Shown here: in pieces, positions 9,877-18,315 of the stretch
Position numbering within the stretch: the stretch's first letter is position 1
Layout of the letters: every line of letters starts with the position of its first letter
Notes under the pieces: generated by a model
Told to the model about the DNA's origin: nothing
Databases searched by the model: none
What the model saw: only the letters and a program-made list of their open reading frames with translations
Assembly: GCF_026339955.1 (NCBI RefSeq)
Contig: NZ_JAPEPW010000001.1
Span: 1,488,001-1,552,000 of the forward strand
Length of the DNA stretch: 64,000 nt
Reading direction: 5' to 3'
Source of the DNA: Streptomyces sp. NBC_01549
GTDB taxonomy: Bacteria > Actinomycetota > Actinomycetes > Streptomycetales > Streptomycetaceae
Made by a program: the position numbers and the translations under genes

Positions 9877-10400
9877 CCCTCCACGACGACGTGGTCCTCG
9901 TACTGAAGAAGTACGAGGACCAGGAAGAGCTGCGCCAGGTCTACCTGGACCATCTGTCCGAGCACTCCGACGGCATGTGGAAGTCCTGTACGGCGGGGCA
10001 CGTCACGGCGAGCGCGCTGGTCATCGACCCCGCTCGCGGCCGCGTCCTGCTGACACTGCACCGCAAACTGCGGATGTGGCTGCAGATGGGCGGGCACTGT
10101 GAGCCGGGCGATCCGACGCTGGAGGCGGCCGCCCTGCGGGAGGCGACCGAGGAGTCGGGGATCGAGGGTCTGACCCTGCTGCCGGGCGGCCCCGTGACGC
10201 TGGACCGGCATGCCATCCCGGCGCCCTGCAACTGGCACCTGGACGTCCAGTACGCCGCGCTCGCCCCGGCCGAGGCCCTGGCGGCGATCAGCGAGGAGTC
10301 CCTGGACCTGCGCTGGTTCCCCTACGAGGAGGTGGCGGACGTGGCGGACGCCTCGGTCGTACGGCTCCTGGAAGCAACCCGCGCACGGCTCTCGGCCTGA
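9873..10400 (+). CDS. NUDIX hydrolase
   Basis: 175 residues. The NUDIX box is complete: GHCEPGDPTLEAAALREATE followed by ESGI, fitting G-x5-E-x7-REUxEExGU. These enzymes hydrolyse nucleoside diphosphate-linked compounds with a divalent metal; the substrate cannot be read from the sequence. The GTG start overlaps the stop of the DUF2342 gene (GTGA), implying coupled translation. A good intrinsic terminator follows the stop. Confidence 0.9.
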   Translation: MTLHDDVVLVLKKYEDQEELRQVYLDHLSEHSDGMWKSCTAGHVTASALVIDPARGRVLLTLHRKLRMWLQMGGHCEPGDPTLEAAALREATEESGIEGLTLLPGGPVTLDRHAIPAPCNWHLDVQYAALAPAEALAAISEESLDLRWFPYEEVADVADASVVRLLEATRARLSA

Positions 10401-10406
10401 GGCATG

Positions 10407-10442
10407 CGTAAGGGGCGACCGCCATTGCGATCGCCCCTTACG
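10407..10442 (+). terminator. Intrinsic terminator after the NUDIX gene
   Basis: A perfect 12-bp stem (CGTAAGGGGCGA with its complement) is followed by TTTGTTT on the plus strand. It lies between the convergent NUDIX and AIM24 genes. Confidence 0.85.
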
Positions 10443-10504
10443 TTTGTTTCCCGGACCGTCACCCGGTCACCTGACCGTCGCACGACCGACTGACCGTAGG
10501 CCGG

Positions 10505-11260
10505 TCAGCTCCAGACGTTGCCCTGGTTCTGCGCCCGGGCCCCCTGCTGCCCCATGCCGTACTGGGCACGCAGCCCCTGGCCGATCACCGCGTTCTGCGG
10601 CGGCAGCAGCTCGCTGGGCTGGACGAGCGCGAAGCCCTGGCCCAGGAAACTGAGCTCCCACCCCTCACCGGTGTTGCCGCGGCGCCGCCACACCCCGGAG
10701 GAGTGCGTCTGGGCCTGCATCTGGACGCGCAGGCCGGTGGACCAGGCGACGATCGCGTCGGCGTCACAGTTGACGTACTTGTCCGGCGTGACCTGCATCA
10801 TCAGCGGCATCCCCGAGGTCATCAGGGCGACCTTGCCACGGCCGGTGATGTTGAGCTGGTACTTGCCGGAGCCGGAGATGCCGTACTGGCTGTCCACGGC
10901 GATGACCTCGTGGTGCAGCGAGGAGTCCATCGCCAGGACGTAGCTGCTGTCGACGGTCAGACCGTCCTGCTCCACGTCGACCACGTGCACGTGCTGGGCG
11001 AGATTGGCCAGATAGACCGTCCCCTGCCCGTGGCACCGCATCAGGTCGAGGCCCTCACCGGTGTACGCACGCGCACGGTGCTGGCTGTTGTTCTGGTACT
11101 CGGCGTCGAACTCCACGAGCCCCTGGTACGCGACCATGGTCCCCTTGCGAGCGAGGATGTCGTCGTGGCCCTCCATGACGACCCGCAGCATCTGCGAGTT
11201 CTGCAGGCTGTAGCGCTCCTGGGTCTGCTGCTCGTTGTAGCCGAAAAGCGGGCTCTGCAT
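10505..11260 (-). CDS. AIM24/TIGR00266 family protein, third gene of the TerD-AIM24 operon
   Basis: 251 residues. It is a beta-rich AIM24 domain with the family phrases MVAYQGLVEF, GEGLDLMRCHGQGTVYLAN, GRGKVALMTSG and GWELSFLGQGFALVQPSE. AIM24 proteins are cytosolic or membrane-associated beta-sandwiches; the yeast mitochondrial namesake affects membrane organisation, and the bacterial role is not settled. ATG 11260 follows GGGGGAG at 9-nt spacing. It lies 16 nt behind the second AIM24 gene, so one transcript is likely. It ends in a Gln-rich tail (QYGMGQQGARAQNQGNVWS). Confidence 0.85.
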   Translation of the reverse strand: MQSPLFGYNEQQTQERYSLQNSQMLRVVMEGHDDILARKGTMVAYQGLVEFDAEYQNNSQHRARAYTGEGLDLMRCHGQGTVYLANLAQHVHVVDVEQDGLTVDSSYVLAMDSSLHHEVIAVDSQYGISGSGKYQLNITGRGKVALMTSGMPLMMQVTPDKYVNCDADAIVAWSTGLRVQMQAQTHSSGVWRRRGNTGEGWELSFLGQGFALVQPSELLPPQNAVIGQGLRAQYGMGQQGARAQNQGNVWS

Positions 11261-11276
11261 GATGTCGTGCTCCCCC

Positions 11277-11957
11277 TCAGCCCCGGATCCGGAGGCGGTC
11301 GGTGCTGTCCTCGCTGGGCTGGACGACGACGATGCCCTGCCCGGAGAACGCCATCTGGTACGCCTCGCCGCTGCCGCGTCCGATCAGCGACTGCGCCTTG
11401 AAGCTGCGCTTGCCCTTCACCTTGAGGTTCGGGGACCAGGCGACGAGCGCGTCCGGGTCGACGTACGTCTCGTCCTCGCCGCCGCCGCAGTCGACCACGA
11501 TCGGCGTGCCGCGGGAGGTCAGTGCGACCCAGCCCTGGCCGGAGATCTTGGTGTTCCACAGGCCCTGTCCGGCGAACTTGGCGAGCCCCTTCACCCGCTC
11601 GACGCCCCAGGTGAGGTGCGCGTCGAAGGCGAGCAGATTGGTGGCGTTGACGGAGATCGCGTCCCCGTTGAGGTTGATCACGACGACGTTCGCCCCGTAG
11701 TCGGCCAGGTAGAGCAGGCCGTCGCCGGTGCACTTCATGAGGGGCGCGCCCTCACCGGTCATCCAGTCCCGCGCGATCTGGCGTACCGCGGGCGGGTTGG
11801 GCTCGTACTGGACGAACCCCTCGTAGGCGACCATCGAGCCCACGCGCGCGAAGAGGTCGCTTCCGGTCTGCATGGCGACCTTCAGCATGTGGTTGCCGTG
11901 GTTTTCCATACGGGCGGTGACGGGTGCCGGGGCAAAGCCCGCGAGTGGCTGGTTCAT
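11277..11957 (-). CDS. AIM24/TIGR00266 family protein, second gene of the TerD-AIM24 operon
   Basis: 226 residues. It is a paralogue of its two neighbours, with MVAYEGFVQY, GEGAPLMKCTGDGLLYLAD, GQGWVALTSRG and GQGIVVVQPSE. The ATG at 11957 has GGGAG upstream and begins 11 nt after the stop of the TerD-AIM24 gene. Earlier in-frame codons lie inside that gene and have no matching homology. Expected to be soluble; no signal peptide or membrane helix is seen. A structural role together with its neighbours is inferred from the operon alone. Confidence 0.85.
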   Translation of the reverse strand: MNQPLAGFAPAPVTARMENHGNHMLKVAMQTGSDLFARVGSMVAYEGFVQYEPNPPAVRQIARDWMTGEGAPLMKCTGDGLLYLADYGANVVVINLNGDAISVNATNLLAFDAHLTWGVERVKGLAKFAGQGLWNTKISGQGWVALTSRGTPIVVDCGGGEDETYVDPDALVAWSPNLKVKGKRSFKAQSLIGRGSGEAYQMAFSGQGIVVVQPSEDSTDRLRIRG

Positions 11958-11968
11958 GACGGGCTCCC

Positions 11969-13567
11969 TCAGACCTCGTACGGCTGGACGACGATGAAAT
12001 TGCCGGGCGCGCCGCGGAACTGGAGGTTCACGCTCTCCCCGGTGTCGCCGGGGTAGGCGTTGCGGCGCATCCGCACCTGGCTGGACACGATCACCTGGGA
12101 GGCCGCGGACCAGGCGACGACGGCGTTGCAGTCGGCGAAGGTCGTCGGCGTCACGGGCAGCACGACGGGAGCGCCGTGCGTCTTCACGACGATGGTCCCG
12201 GTCCCCTGGAACTGCATGGTGAACAGCGCGCCTCCGGGGATGCCGTGCCCCTCGATACGCCGGACCTCGTGCTGGAGGGACTCGTCGAAGGCGAGGACGC
12301 TCTCCGCGGAGACACAGATCGCGTCGCCCTGGAGTTCGATGGGGTGCACGTGGGTGGCGTTCTCGGCGAGGAACACCTGCCCCTGGCCGGTACAGCGCAT
12401 GAGCTGCATCTCCTGGCCGGTCGCGTTGCCCACGATCCGCCCGGCGAAGCCGGCGCCCTTGTAGCTGAAGTCGACCTTGCCCTGGTAGAGCACCATGCTG
12501 CCCTGGCGGGCCAGCACGGGCTGGCCGCCGATACCGAGGTCCACGCGGATGAGCTTCTTGTTCTGCTGGGTCCACCGCTGACCGGTGGGCGTCTCCTTGT
12601 AGGCCCCCAGCGCGGCGGCCACACCGGCACCACCCTGCGGGGCGGCCTGCGGAACACCGTACGGGGAGGGCGCGCCGGCCTGACCCGGGTACTGACCGGG
12701 CGCCTGGCCCGGAACCTGGCCGTACGGCTGCTGCTGGCCGTAGCCCGGCGGCAGACCAGGCGGACCAGGCGGACCGGGCGGACCGGGCGGCTGGACGTAC
12801 GGCGCGGGGCCCGGCGGCGGCACGGAGCCGCCCGGTGGGGTGTGCAGCGGGGCGATGATGGTCGGCGCGGCGTGCACCGAGGGTGTGGTGGGCTGCGGCG
12901 TGAACCCCTGTGCGGCGGGCTGTGGCGCGGGGACGGGAGCCGGAGCTGGGGCGCCGAACGCGGGGGGCGCGGTGGCCTGAGCGGGCGGAGCGAAGGACGG
13001 TGCGGCTGTGGCCTGCGGCTCCTGCGCTGCGGGCTGCTCCTCGGCGACCTCACCACCGAAGTTCTTGAGCAGCGCGTCGAGGCCGCCGTCGAAGCCCTGC
13101 CCCACGGCGGCGAACCGCCAGACGTCCTTCAGGTAGAAGTCGCCCAGCATCACGGCACGCTCGGTGGAGAACTCCGCGCCGCTGAACGAATACCGGGCCA
13201 CCTCCTCGCCGCCCGCGACAACACGGAGGTATCCGGGGGCGATCTGCGACATCTGCCCGGCGCCGTCGATCGTCGCCGTGAACGACAGCTTCTGGATCTG
13301 CGCCGGGATCCGGTCGAGCGTGACGCGGAAGGACTCCGTGTCACCCGACTGGGCGCCAAGGAGCTGGATGGATTCTTCGGGGGTCTTCGGCTGGTTGAAG
13401 AAGACGAAGTACCGGTCGTCCGAAAGCCTTTCGTCGGCGTCCAGACCGAAGCAGCTGATGTCGAAGGTCAGTCCGGGACCGGTGATCTGCACACCTACGT
13501 ACAGATCCGTGCCCGCGGTGAGGTCACTGATCCTGGCCTTGTGGCCGCGTTGGAATTCCCTGGCCAT
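11969..13567 (-). CDS. TerD domain - proline-rich linker - AIM24 domain fusion protein
   Basis: 532 residues in three parts. Residues 1 to about 175 form a TerD domain, with the Asp-rich Ca-binding region DISCFGLDADERLSDDRYFV and FNQPKTPEES. About 180-345 is a Pro/Ala/Gly/Gln-rich disordered linker with runs of GPPGPPGPPG. About 346-532 is an AIM24 domain (MVLYQGKVDF, MQLMRCTGQGQVFLAEN, NFIVVQPYEV). TerD proteins are calcium-binding stress proteins of tellurite/oxidative stress systems. The fusion physically links TerD to the AIM24 module carried by the next two genes. GGGGGACGG precedes the ATG. Confidence 0.88.
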   Translation of the reverse strand: MAREFQRGHKARISDLTAGTDLYVGVQITGPGLTFDISCFGLDADERLSDDRYFVFFNQPKTPEESIQLLGAQSGDTESFRVTLDRIPAQIQKLSFTATIDGAGQMSQIAPGYLRVVAGGEEVARYSFSGAEFSTERAVMLGDFYLKDVWRFAAVGQGFDGGLDALLKNFGGEVAEEQPAAQEPQATAAPSFAPPAQATAPPAFGAPAPAPVPAPQPAAQGFTPQPTTPSVHAAPTIIAPLHTPPGGSVPPPGPAPYVQPPGPPGPPGPPGLPPGYGQQQPYGQVPGQAPGQYPGQAGAPSPYGVPQAAPQGGAGVAAALGAYKETPTGQRWTQQNKKLIRVDLGIGGQPVLARQGSMVLYQGKVDFSYKGAGFAGRIVGNATGQEMQLMRCTGQGQVFLAENATHVHPIELQGDAICVSAESVLAFDESLQHEVRRIEGHGIPGGALFTMQFQGTGTIVVKTHGAPVVLPVTPTTFADCNAVVAWSAASQVIVSSQVRMRRNAYPGDTGESVNLQFRGAPGNFIVVQPYEV

Positions 13568-13702
13568 GCGTAACGACCGTCCCCCATCCCGAGTGCGATT
13601 GCGTCGCGTCAGGCTAACGGGAAACTCTGGGAGTGAACGCCGCCGGTACAGACCCGGTACACAATCGCCCCTCGGCGGGGACGGTGCGCCGCCGCCCGCC
13701 CG

Positions 13703-14299
13703 CTACTCGTCGCTCGCCACGGGCAGATGGGGCAGCCGTTCGGCCGCGACCACCCCTTCGAGATAGCCGCGGGCACGCTCCGTACGCGGATACGCCTCCA
13801 GCAGCCGCCAGAAGCGGGGCCCGTGACCGGGCACCAGAAGGTGTGCGAGTTCGTGGACGAGGACGTAGTCGACGACGTACTCCGGCATGCCCTGCAGGCG
13901 GTGCGAAAGACGGATACTGCCCTCCGCCGGGGTGCACGAACCCCAGCGCGTGTTCTGATTGGTGACCCAGCGGACCGAGGCGGGGCGGGCCCGGCCGTCG
14001 AAGTACTGCTCCGACAGCCGCGCGGCGCGCTCGGTCAGCTCGGCGTCGCCGAGCACCCGTTTGCTCTCCTGGGCGGCCAGCTTGTCGAGCATGACGCTGA
14101 CCCAGCGCTGTTCCTCCGCCTCGGACATACGGGCGGGGATGAGCACGACGGTGCGGTCGCCCTCGCGGTACGCGGAGACCGTTCTGCGCCGGCGCGCGCT
14201 CCTGCGAACCTCGATCGGGCTCGCCCCCGAGCCGCTTGGCGGCGGGCTCGTCGTGCTGCGCTGTGGTTTTCCGGCGCGGTGCAGTGGGTCGGCGGGCAC
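13703..14299 (-). CDS. YgjP/DUF45-type (M48-like) zinc metallopeptidase
   Basis: 198 residues. The C-terminal half has the zinc motif HELAHLLVPGHGPRFW (HExxH plus a later His) and the family's WVTNQNTRWGSCTPAEGSIR segment. No membrane helix is present, unlike classical M48 HtpX proteins, so the YgjP/SprT-like group fits better. Substrate unknown. The GTG at 14299 opens the frame, but the ribosome binding site is weak and the Arg-rich N-terminus may start further in. It is divergent from the ThiF-like gene. Confidence 0.82.
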   Translation of the reverse strand: MPADPLHRAGKPQRSTTSPPPSGSGASPIEVRRSARRRRTVSAYREGDRTVVLIPARMSEAEEQRWVSVMLDKLAAQESKRVLGDAELTERAARLSEQYFDGRARPASVRWVTNQNTRWGSCTPAEGSIRLSHRLQGMPEYVVDYVLVHELAHLLVPGHGPRFWRLLEAYPRTERARGYLEGVVAAERLPHLPVASDE

Positions 14300-14516
14300 G
14301 CCCCGACGTTACCCGCTGCACATGGGGGAAGTCCCGTCCCCCGGACGGTTCGATGCCGATCCGCACTCCGTGCGCTTGATTCATACGACGAACACCACCG
14401 CCTGTGGACAACTTTCGGCACGGTTCGGCCGCGCCGGGCATGCTGGCATTCGATCGGCGGGCCCGGGACGGACCCCGCCGATACACGGGGATGCTCTATG
14501 GGTACGGGGGTCGGTC

Positions 14517-15698
14517 ATGCATCCGATGGTGAAGCCCGCGCTGCGGCGCGGCTGGCGAGATCTCAACACCGTGCAGTTCGGTATGGCACCCGCGCACGCG
14601 ATGGTGCTGGGCCCGGTGGACACGGCGACAGGCAGCTTCCTCGACCTCCTCAACGGAACGCGCGGGCTGCCGCTCCTTCGCGACCTGGGACGCGCGATGG
14701 GCCTGCCCGACGGTCACGTCGACGCACTTGTGGAGCGGCTGGCCCGCTCCGGTCTGCTGGACGACGCGACCGGCGGCGGCCCGGCCGCGGACGCCCTGCG
14801 CGGGAAGAAGGCAGTCCTGGACCGGCTCCGTCCCGACCTCGCGTCCTTGTCCCTCGCCACCCGCGCGCCGGGCGACGCGATGAAGCATCTGGCCGCCCGC
14901 CACTCCCTGCGCGTGCAGGTGCGGGGCGCCGGCCGGGTGGGAGTCGTCCTGGCCTCCCTACTGGCCGGCGCGGGTGTGGGCCAGGTCGAGGTCCGCGACG
15001 TCGGCAGCGTCGAACCCTGGGACGTGGCACCGGGTGGACTGCCTCCGGCGTCCATCGGCGAGCGCCGGGAGGAAGCCGCCCGGCGGGCGGTGCGCCGAGC
15101 GGCACCGGATCGCCCACCACGGCCCGCCGCCGAAGGTGAGGAGCTCGGTTTCTCCCTGGTGATCCTCGCGCCCCGCGACGGCCTGGCGGTGCACGCCCCC
15201 GATCCCGCCGCCGCCGAACCCCTGATCGCCTCCGGCACACCCCATCTGTACGCGGGAGTCGTGGAGGGAACGGGGGTCGTCGGCCCCTTGGTGCTGCCCG
15301 GTGAGACCGGCTGCGCGGGCTGTCTGGACCAGGAGCGCGTCGACCGGGATCCGACCTGGCCACGCCTGATCGCCCAGTGGCGCTCCGGCACCTCGCACCA
15401 GGTCCCGGCGTGCGACCTCGCTCTGGCGACCGGCGTCGCGGGACTCGCGGCGGGACACGCGCTCGCCTTCCTCGACGGACGGCTCCCCTCCAGCGCCGGG
15501 GCACGCTGGGAGTCCTCCGCGCCGGGCTTCGACTGGCACGCGAAGCCGGTGTGGCCGCATCCCGCATGCCCGTGCGGCTCCGCGGAGAAAAGTAAGAAGG
15601 GGGAGCGCGCCGCCGAGGACGGGCAGCCGCACGAGACAATGGCGGGGCAACAGCCGCATGCGGCACGGCTGTCTGGGACTTGGAGGGCGCATGTCTGA
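14517..15698 (+). CDS. Orphan ThiF/E1-like protein (TOMM cyclodehydratase-type N-terminus)
   Basis: 393 residues from ATG 14517, preceded by GGGGGT. It has an N-terminal winged-helix-like region, then a nucleotide-binding loop GAGRVG (137-142) and an ATP-domain continuation GVGQVEVRDVG. Zinc-ligand cysteines are C266/C269 (GCAGCLD) and C351/C353 (ACPCG). ThiF-fold proteins adenylate carrier C-termini or, in TOMM clusters, help install azoles in peptides. No precursor peptide, YcaO or carrier gene lies beside it, so its partner is unknown. The gene overlaps the AarF-like gene by 8 nt. The last 40 or so residues look disordered. Confidence 0.8.
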   Translation: MHPMVKPALRRGWRDLNTVQFGMAPAHAMVLGPVDTATGSFLDLLNGTRGLPLLRDLGRAMGLPDGHVDALVERLARSGLLDDATGGGPAADALRGKKAVLDRLRPDLASLSLATRAPGDAMKHLAARHSLRVQVRGAGRVGVVLASLLAGAGVGQVEVRDVGSVEPWDVAPGGLPPASIGERREEAARRAVRRAAPDRPPRPAAEGEELGFSLVILAPRDGLAVHAPDPAAAEPLIASGTPHLYAGVVEGTGVVGPLVLPGETGCAGCLDQERVDRDPTWPRLIAQWRSGTSHQVPACDLALATGVAGLAAGHALAFLDGRLPSSAGARWESSAPGFDWHAKPVWPHPACPCGSAEKSKKGERAAEDGQPHETMAGQQPHAARLSGTWRAHV

Positions 15699-17067
15699 TC
15701 TTCCCCGGAAGGCAGTCACCCGTACTGCCAAACTCGCCGCGCTACCGCTCGGCTTCGCCGGGCGAGCGACCTGGGGGCTGGGCAAGAGGATCGGCGGGAA
15801 GTCCGCGGAGATCGTCGGCCGCGAGCTGCAGCAGCGCACGGCGGAGCAGCTCTTCAAGGTCCTCGGCGAATTGAAGGGGGGTGCCATGAAGTTCGGGCAG
15901 GCACTCTCCGTCTTCGAGTCGGCACTGCCCGAGGAGGTCGCGGGGCCCTATCGCGCGGCGCTGACGAAGCTCCAGGAGGCGGCGCCTCCGATGCCGACGC
16001 GCACGGTGCACTCCGTTCTGCGGGAGCGCCTCGGTGAGGACTGGTCCGAGCTGTTCCTGGAGTTCGAGGACAAGCCGTCCGCGGCGGCCTCGATCGGCCA
16101 GGTGCACCGGGCGGTGTGGCACGACGGACGCGAGGTCGCCGTCAAGGTGCAGTACCCGGGGGCGGGCGAGGCCCTGCTGTCCGATCTGACCCAGCTCAGC
16201 CGATTCGCCAGGCTCCTGGGTCCGCTGATCCCCGGCATGGACATCAAGCCGCTCATCACGGAACTGCGCGACCGGGTGTCCGAGGAACTCGACTACGCAC
16301 TGGAGGCAGAGGCCCAGCAGACGCATGCCACGGAGTTCACGGGAGATCCGGACGTGCTCGTCCCGGCGGTGGTCCACCAGTGCGACCAGGTCCTGGTGAC
16401 CGAGTGGATCGACGGGATACCGCTGTCGGAGGTGATCACCGAGGGCACCCAGGAGCAGCGGGACCGTGCGGGCCAGCTGCTGGCCCGGTTCCTCTTCTCG
16501 GGCCCCGCCCGCACCGGACTGCTGCACGCCGATCCGCACCCGGGCAACTTCCGTCTCCTGCCGGACGAGAAGAGCGGCTGGCGGTTGGGCGTCCTGGATT
16601 TCGGCACGGTCGACCGTCTTCGCGGCGGTCTGCCCTCGACGATCGGCTACTCCCTCCGGATGACTCTCGAGGGCGAGGCCGAAGCGGTCTACCAGCTGCT
16701 GCGTGAGGAGGGCTTCGTCAAGGAGTCCATAGAGCTCGAACCCGACGCGGTCATGGACTACCTCCTCCCGATCATCGAACCGGCCCAGGCCGACGAGTTC
16801 ACCTTCACCCGCGGCTGGATGCGCAGTCAGGCCGCCCGCATCGCCGACCCCCGCTCCCCCGCCCACCAGTTGGGCAGGCTCCTCAACCTGCCACCGTCGT
16901 ACCTCCTGATACACCGTGTGACCCTGAGCACCATCGGAGTCCTGTGCCAGCTCGGTGCGACGGTCCGGCTCCGTGACGAACTGGAGGAATGGCTGCCGGG
17001 TTTCGTACCGGGAGAGGACCCGACGGATGAGCTGCTGGACGAGGAGGGATCAGCGGCCGAAGCATGA
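15691..17067 (+). CDS. AarF/ABC1/UbiB-family atypical kinase
   Basis: 458 residues. Signature elements are intact: KFGQ (67-70), the Ala-rich loop AAASIGQVHR (131-140), VAVK with Lys152, HADPHPGNF (279-287) and LDFG (302-305). UbiB-type proteins are ATPases/kinases linked to quinone or lipid handling; the bacterial substrate is usually unknown. ATG 15691 has GGAGG just upstream and lies inside the end of the ThiF-like gene, so translation is probably coupled. No transmembrane tail is evident, and the C-terminus is acidic. Confidence 0.92.
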   Translation: MSDLPRKAVTRTAKLAALPLGFAGRATWGLGKRIGGKSAEIVGRELQQRTAEQLFKVLGELKGGAMKFGQALSVFESALPEEVAGPYRAALTKLQEAAPPMPTRTVHSVLRERLGEDWSELFLEFEDKPSAAASIGQVHRAVWHDGREVAVKVQYPGAGEALLSDLTQLSRFARLLGPLIPGMDIKPLITELRDRVSEELDYALEAEAQQTHATEFTGDPDVLVPAVVHQCDQVLVTEWIDGIPLSEVITEGTQEQRDRAGQLLARFLFSGPARTGLLHADPHPGNFRLLPDEKSGWRLGVLDFGTVDRLRGGLPSTIGYSLRMTLEGEAEAVYQLLREEGFVKESIELEPDAVMDYLLPIIEPAQADEFTFTRGWMRSQAARIADPRSPAHQLGRLLNLPPSYLLIHRVTLSTIGVLCQLGATVRLRDELEEWLPGFVPGEDPTDELLDEEGSAAEA

Positions 17068-17108
17068 CTCGGGCTGCCTTCGAGCGGCGGGGGTGGCGCG
17101 GGCGTGGC

Positions 17109-17333
17109 CTACCACCAGGCCGAGTCCAGCCGTCCCTCGATCGCCCTGAGGTTGCTGCGGGCGCAGTTGTCGCAGAAGTAGTGGCGGGTGCCGTTCTCCT
17201 TGGAGCAGGTCCACGTCAGCGGGGGGCCGTCGGCGGGGGCGCCACAGCGGGCGCACACGATGCGCGGGGCCTCGGTCGTGTCGTGCCGCGGCATGGAGCC
17301 GGTGCTGTCACTGTCCCCGGGAAGACTCGTCAC
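17109..17333 (-). CDS. Small zinc-ribbon protein
   Basis: 74 residues from GTG 17333, or 61 from ATG 17294; neither start has a good ribosome binding site. The core carries four cysteines in two pairs, CARCG and CDNC, with another Cys between (TCSKENGTRHYFC), typical of a zinc ribbon. It ends with RLDSAWW. It is convergent with the AarF-like gene. The role is unknown; small ribbons of this kind can bind nucleic acid or protein. Confidence 0.72.
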   Translation of the reverse strand: MTSLPGDSDSTGSMPRHDTTEAPRIVCARCGAPADGPPLTWTCSKENGTRHYFCDNCARSNLRAIEGRLDSAWW

Positions 17334-17380
17334 TCGGCGACGATAACGCCGTGGTCGTGGGTTCGCCCGGCACAACGCAC

Positions 17381-17414
17381 CGCGGGGGCCGGTCCGTTCG
17401 GACCGACCCCCGCG
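17381..17414 (-). terminator. Terminator of the wblC operon
   Basis: A long inverted repeat (CGCGGGGG...CGGTCC / GGACCG...CCCCCGCG with one mismatch, 4-nt loop) lies 38 nt beyond the last gene of the wblC transcript. Confidence 0.75.
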
Positions 17415-17451
17415 AGGATCTGCTCACTGATACTGCCGCGACTGCCTTCGG

Positions 17452-17775
17452 CTAGTGCATGACCGCCATGGCCAGCGCGCGCCGGGCGCGCAGGGAAGCG
17501 CGCTCGGCCCGACGCTGCATCCGACGGGCGGAGGCCAGGCGCGCGGCCAGGCGTTCCCGGTCGGCCTCGTGCAGTCGCTCGTGCATATGCGCACGAGCCA
17601 GGGCTTCTGGGATGAGTTGCATCTCGCGGGTCCTGTTCTGACGCGAGTCGTTCGCGCCGGTGGTGGTGAAGTCTGGGATGGCGGAGCCTGCGGGCTCGCT
17701 GGTGGACGGCTTCATCGGGGCCTGTTTCTTGGGGTCGTGCGTCAGGGGGCGATCGATCGTTCCTGCGGTGTTCAT
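17452..17775 (-). CDS. Basic helical protein translationally coupled to wblC
   Basis: 107 residues. The ATG overlaps the wblC stop as ATGA, so its synthesis should follow wblC translation. The N-terminal half is Pro/Thr-rich and probably disordered. The C-terminal half is a long Arg/Ala/Glu helix (AHMHERLHEADRERLAARLA, then RRMQRRAERASLRARRALA) with strong net positive charge. No known domain is recognised; an RNA- or ribosome-binding role would fit charge and context but is only inference. Confidence 0.7.
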   Translation of the reverse strand: MNTAGTIDRPLTHDPKKQAPMKPSTSEPAGSAIPDFTTTGANDSRQNRTREMQLIPEALARAHMHERLHEADRERLAARLASARRMQRRAERASLRARRALAMAVMH

Positions 17776-18140
17776 GCCGCGACCGGGTTCTTGCGCGGGC
17801 GGCCACGCGGCCGCTTCCGGGCCACAACAACACCCTGGACGAAGAGCTCGCCGCCCCAGACACCCCAGGGCTCGCGCCGCTCCTTGGCGCCGGCGAGGCA
17901 GGCCTCGATCAGCGGGCAGGTGCGGCAGAGGGACTTGGCGTACTCGACATCGGCCGGCGACTCGGCGAAGAAGACCTCCGGGTCGTAAGAGCGGCAGGGG
18001 ACGGGTACGCCGAGGTTCTCGATGGCGTCGTCGAGCGCGGTGAGCGCAGTGAGCGGGATCAAGGTGGGGTCCTCCGTGAGGCCGGGCGGGGGGATCGTTT
18101 CGGAAGGCGGTACGGACGGGGCGTGCGCTTCGAGTTGCAC
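17772..18140 (-). CDS. wblC: WhiB-like transcription factor WblC (WhiB7 orthologue)
   Basis: 122 residues. Four iron-sulfur ligands C49, C72, C75 and C81 (LCRTCPLIEAC), the GVWGG turn (93-97) and a C-terminal AT-hook RGRPRK (112-117) together identify the WhiB7/WblC subfamily. Known role: with the principal sigma factor it activates intrinsic resistance and translation-stress genes after exposure to ribosome-targeting antibiotics. GTG 18140 has GAGGAAG upstream at good spacing. It follows a long leader with an upstream ORF and a terminator hairpin, and it is coupled to the next gene by ATGA. Confidence 0.95.
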   Translation of the reverse strand: MQLEAHAPSVPPSETIPPPGLTEDPTLIPLTALTALDDAIENLGVPVPCRSYDPEVFFAESPADVEYAKSLCRTCPLIEACLAGAKERREPWGVWGGELFVQGVVVARKRPRGRPRKNPVAA

Positions 18141-18249
18141 GGTTCGTCTTCCTCGTCTGGTCGTGCCGGCCGGGTTGGCCGGTTGGCGGCTGGTACCGGG
18201 TTCTTTTCTTGTCCCGAGGCCCCTTCGCTCTGCCGTCCCCGGTCGGGGA

Positions 18250-18291
18250 CAAACAGAAGGGCCGCGGATCCCGGGTGGGGTTCCGCGGCCC
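18250..18291 (-). promoter_or_regulatory. Intrinsic terminator in the wblC leader (candidate attenuator)
   Basis: On the coding strand a perfect 10-bp stem GGGCCGCGGA / TCCGCGGCCC with a 13-nt loop is followed by TTCTGTTTG. It lies 24 nt after the stop of the upstream ORF and 110 nt before the wblC start. The segment just before it (TTCAGG) is complementary to CCTGAA inside the end of the upstream ORF, giving a possible alternative structure that would compete with the stem. WhiB7 homologues are known to be controlled by premature termination in such leaders. Confidence 0.8.
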
Positions 18292-18315
18292 TGAAGGCGC
18301 CGGCCTGATGGAGAA

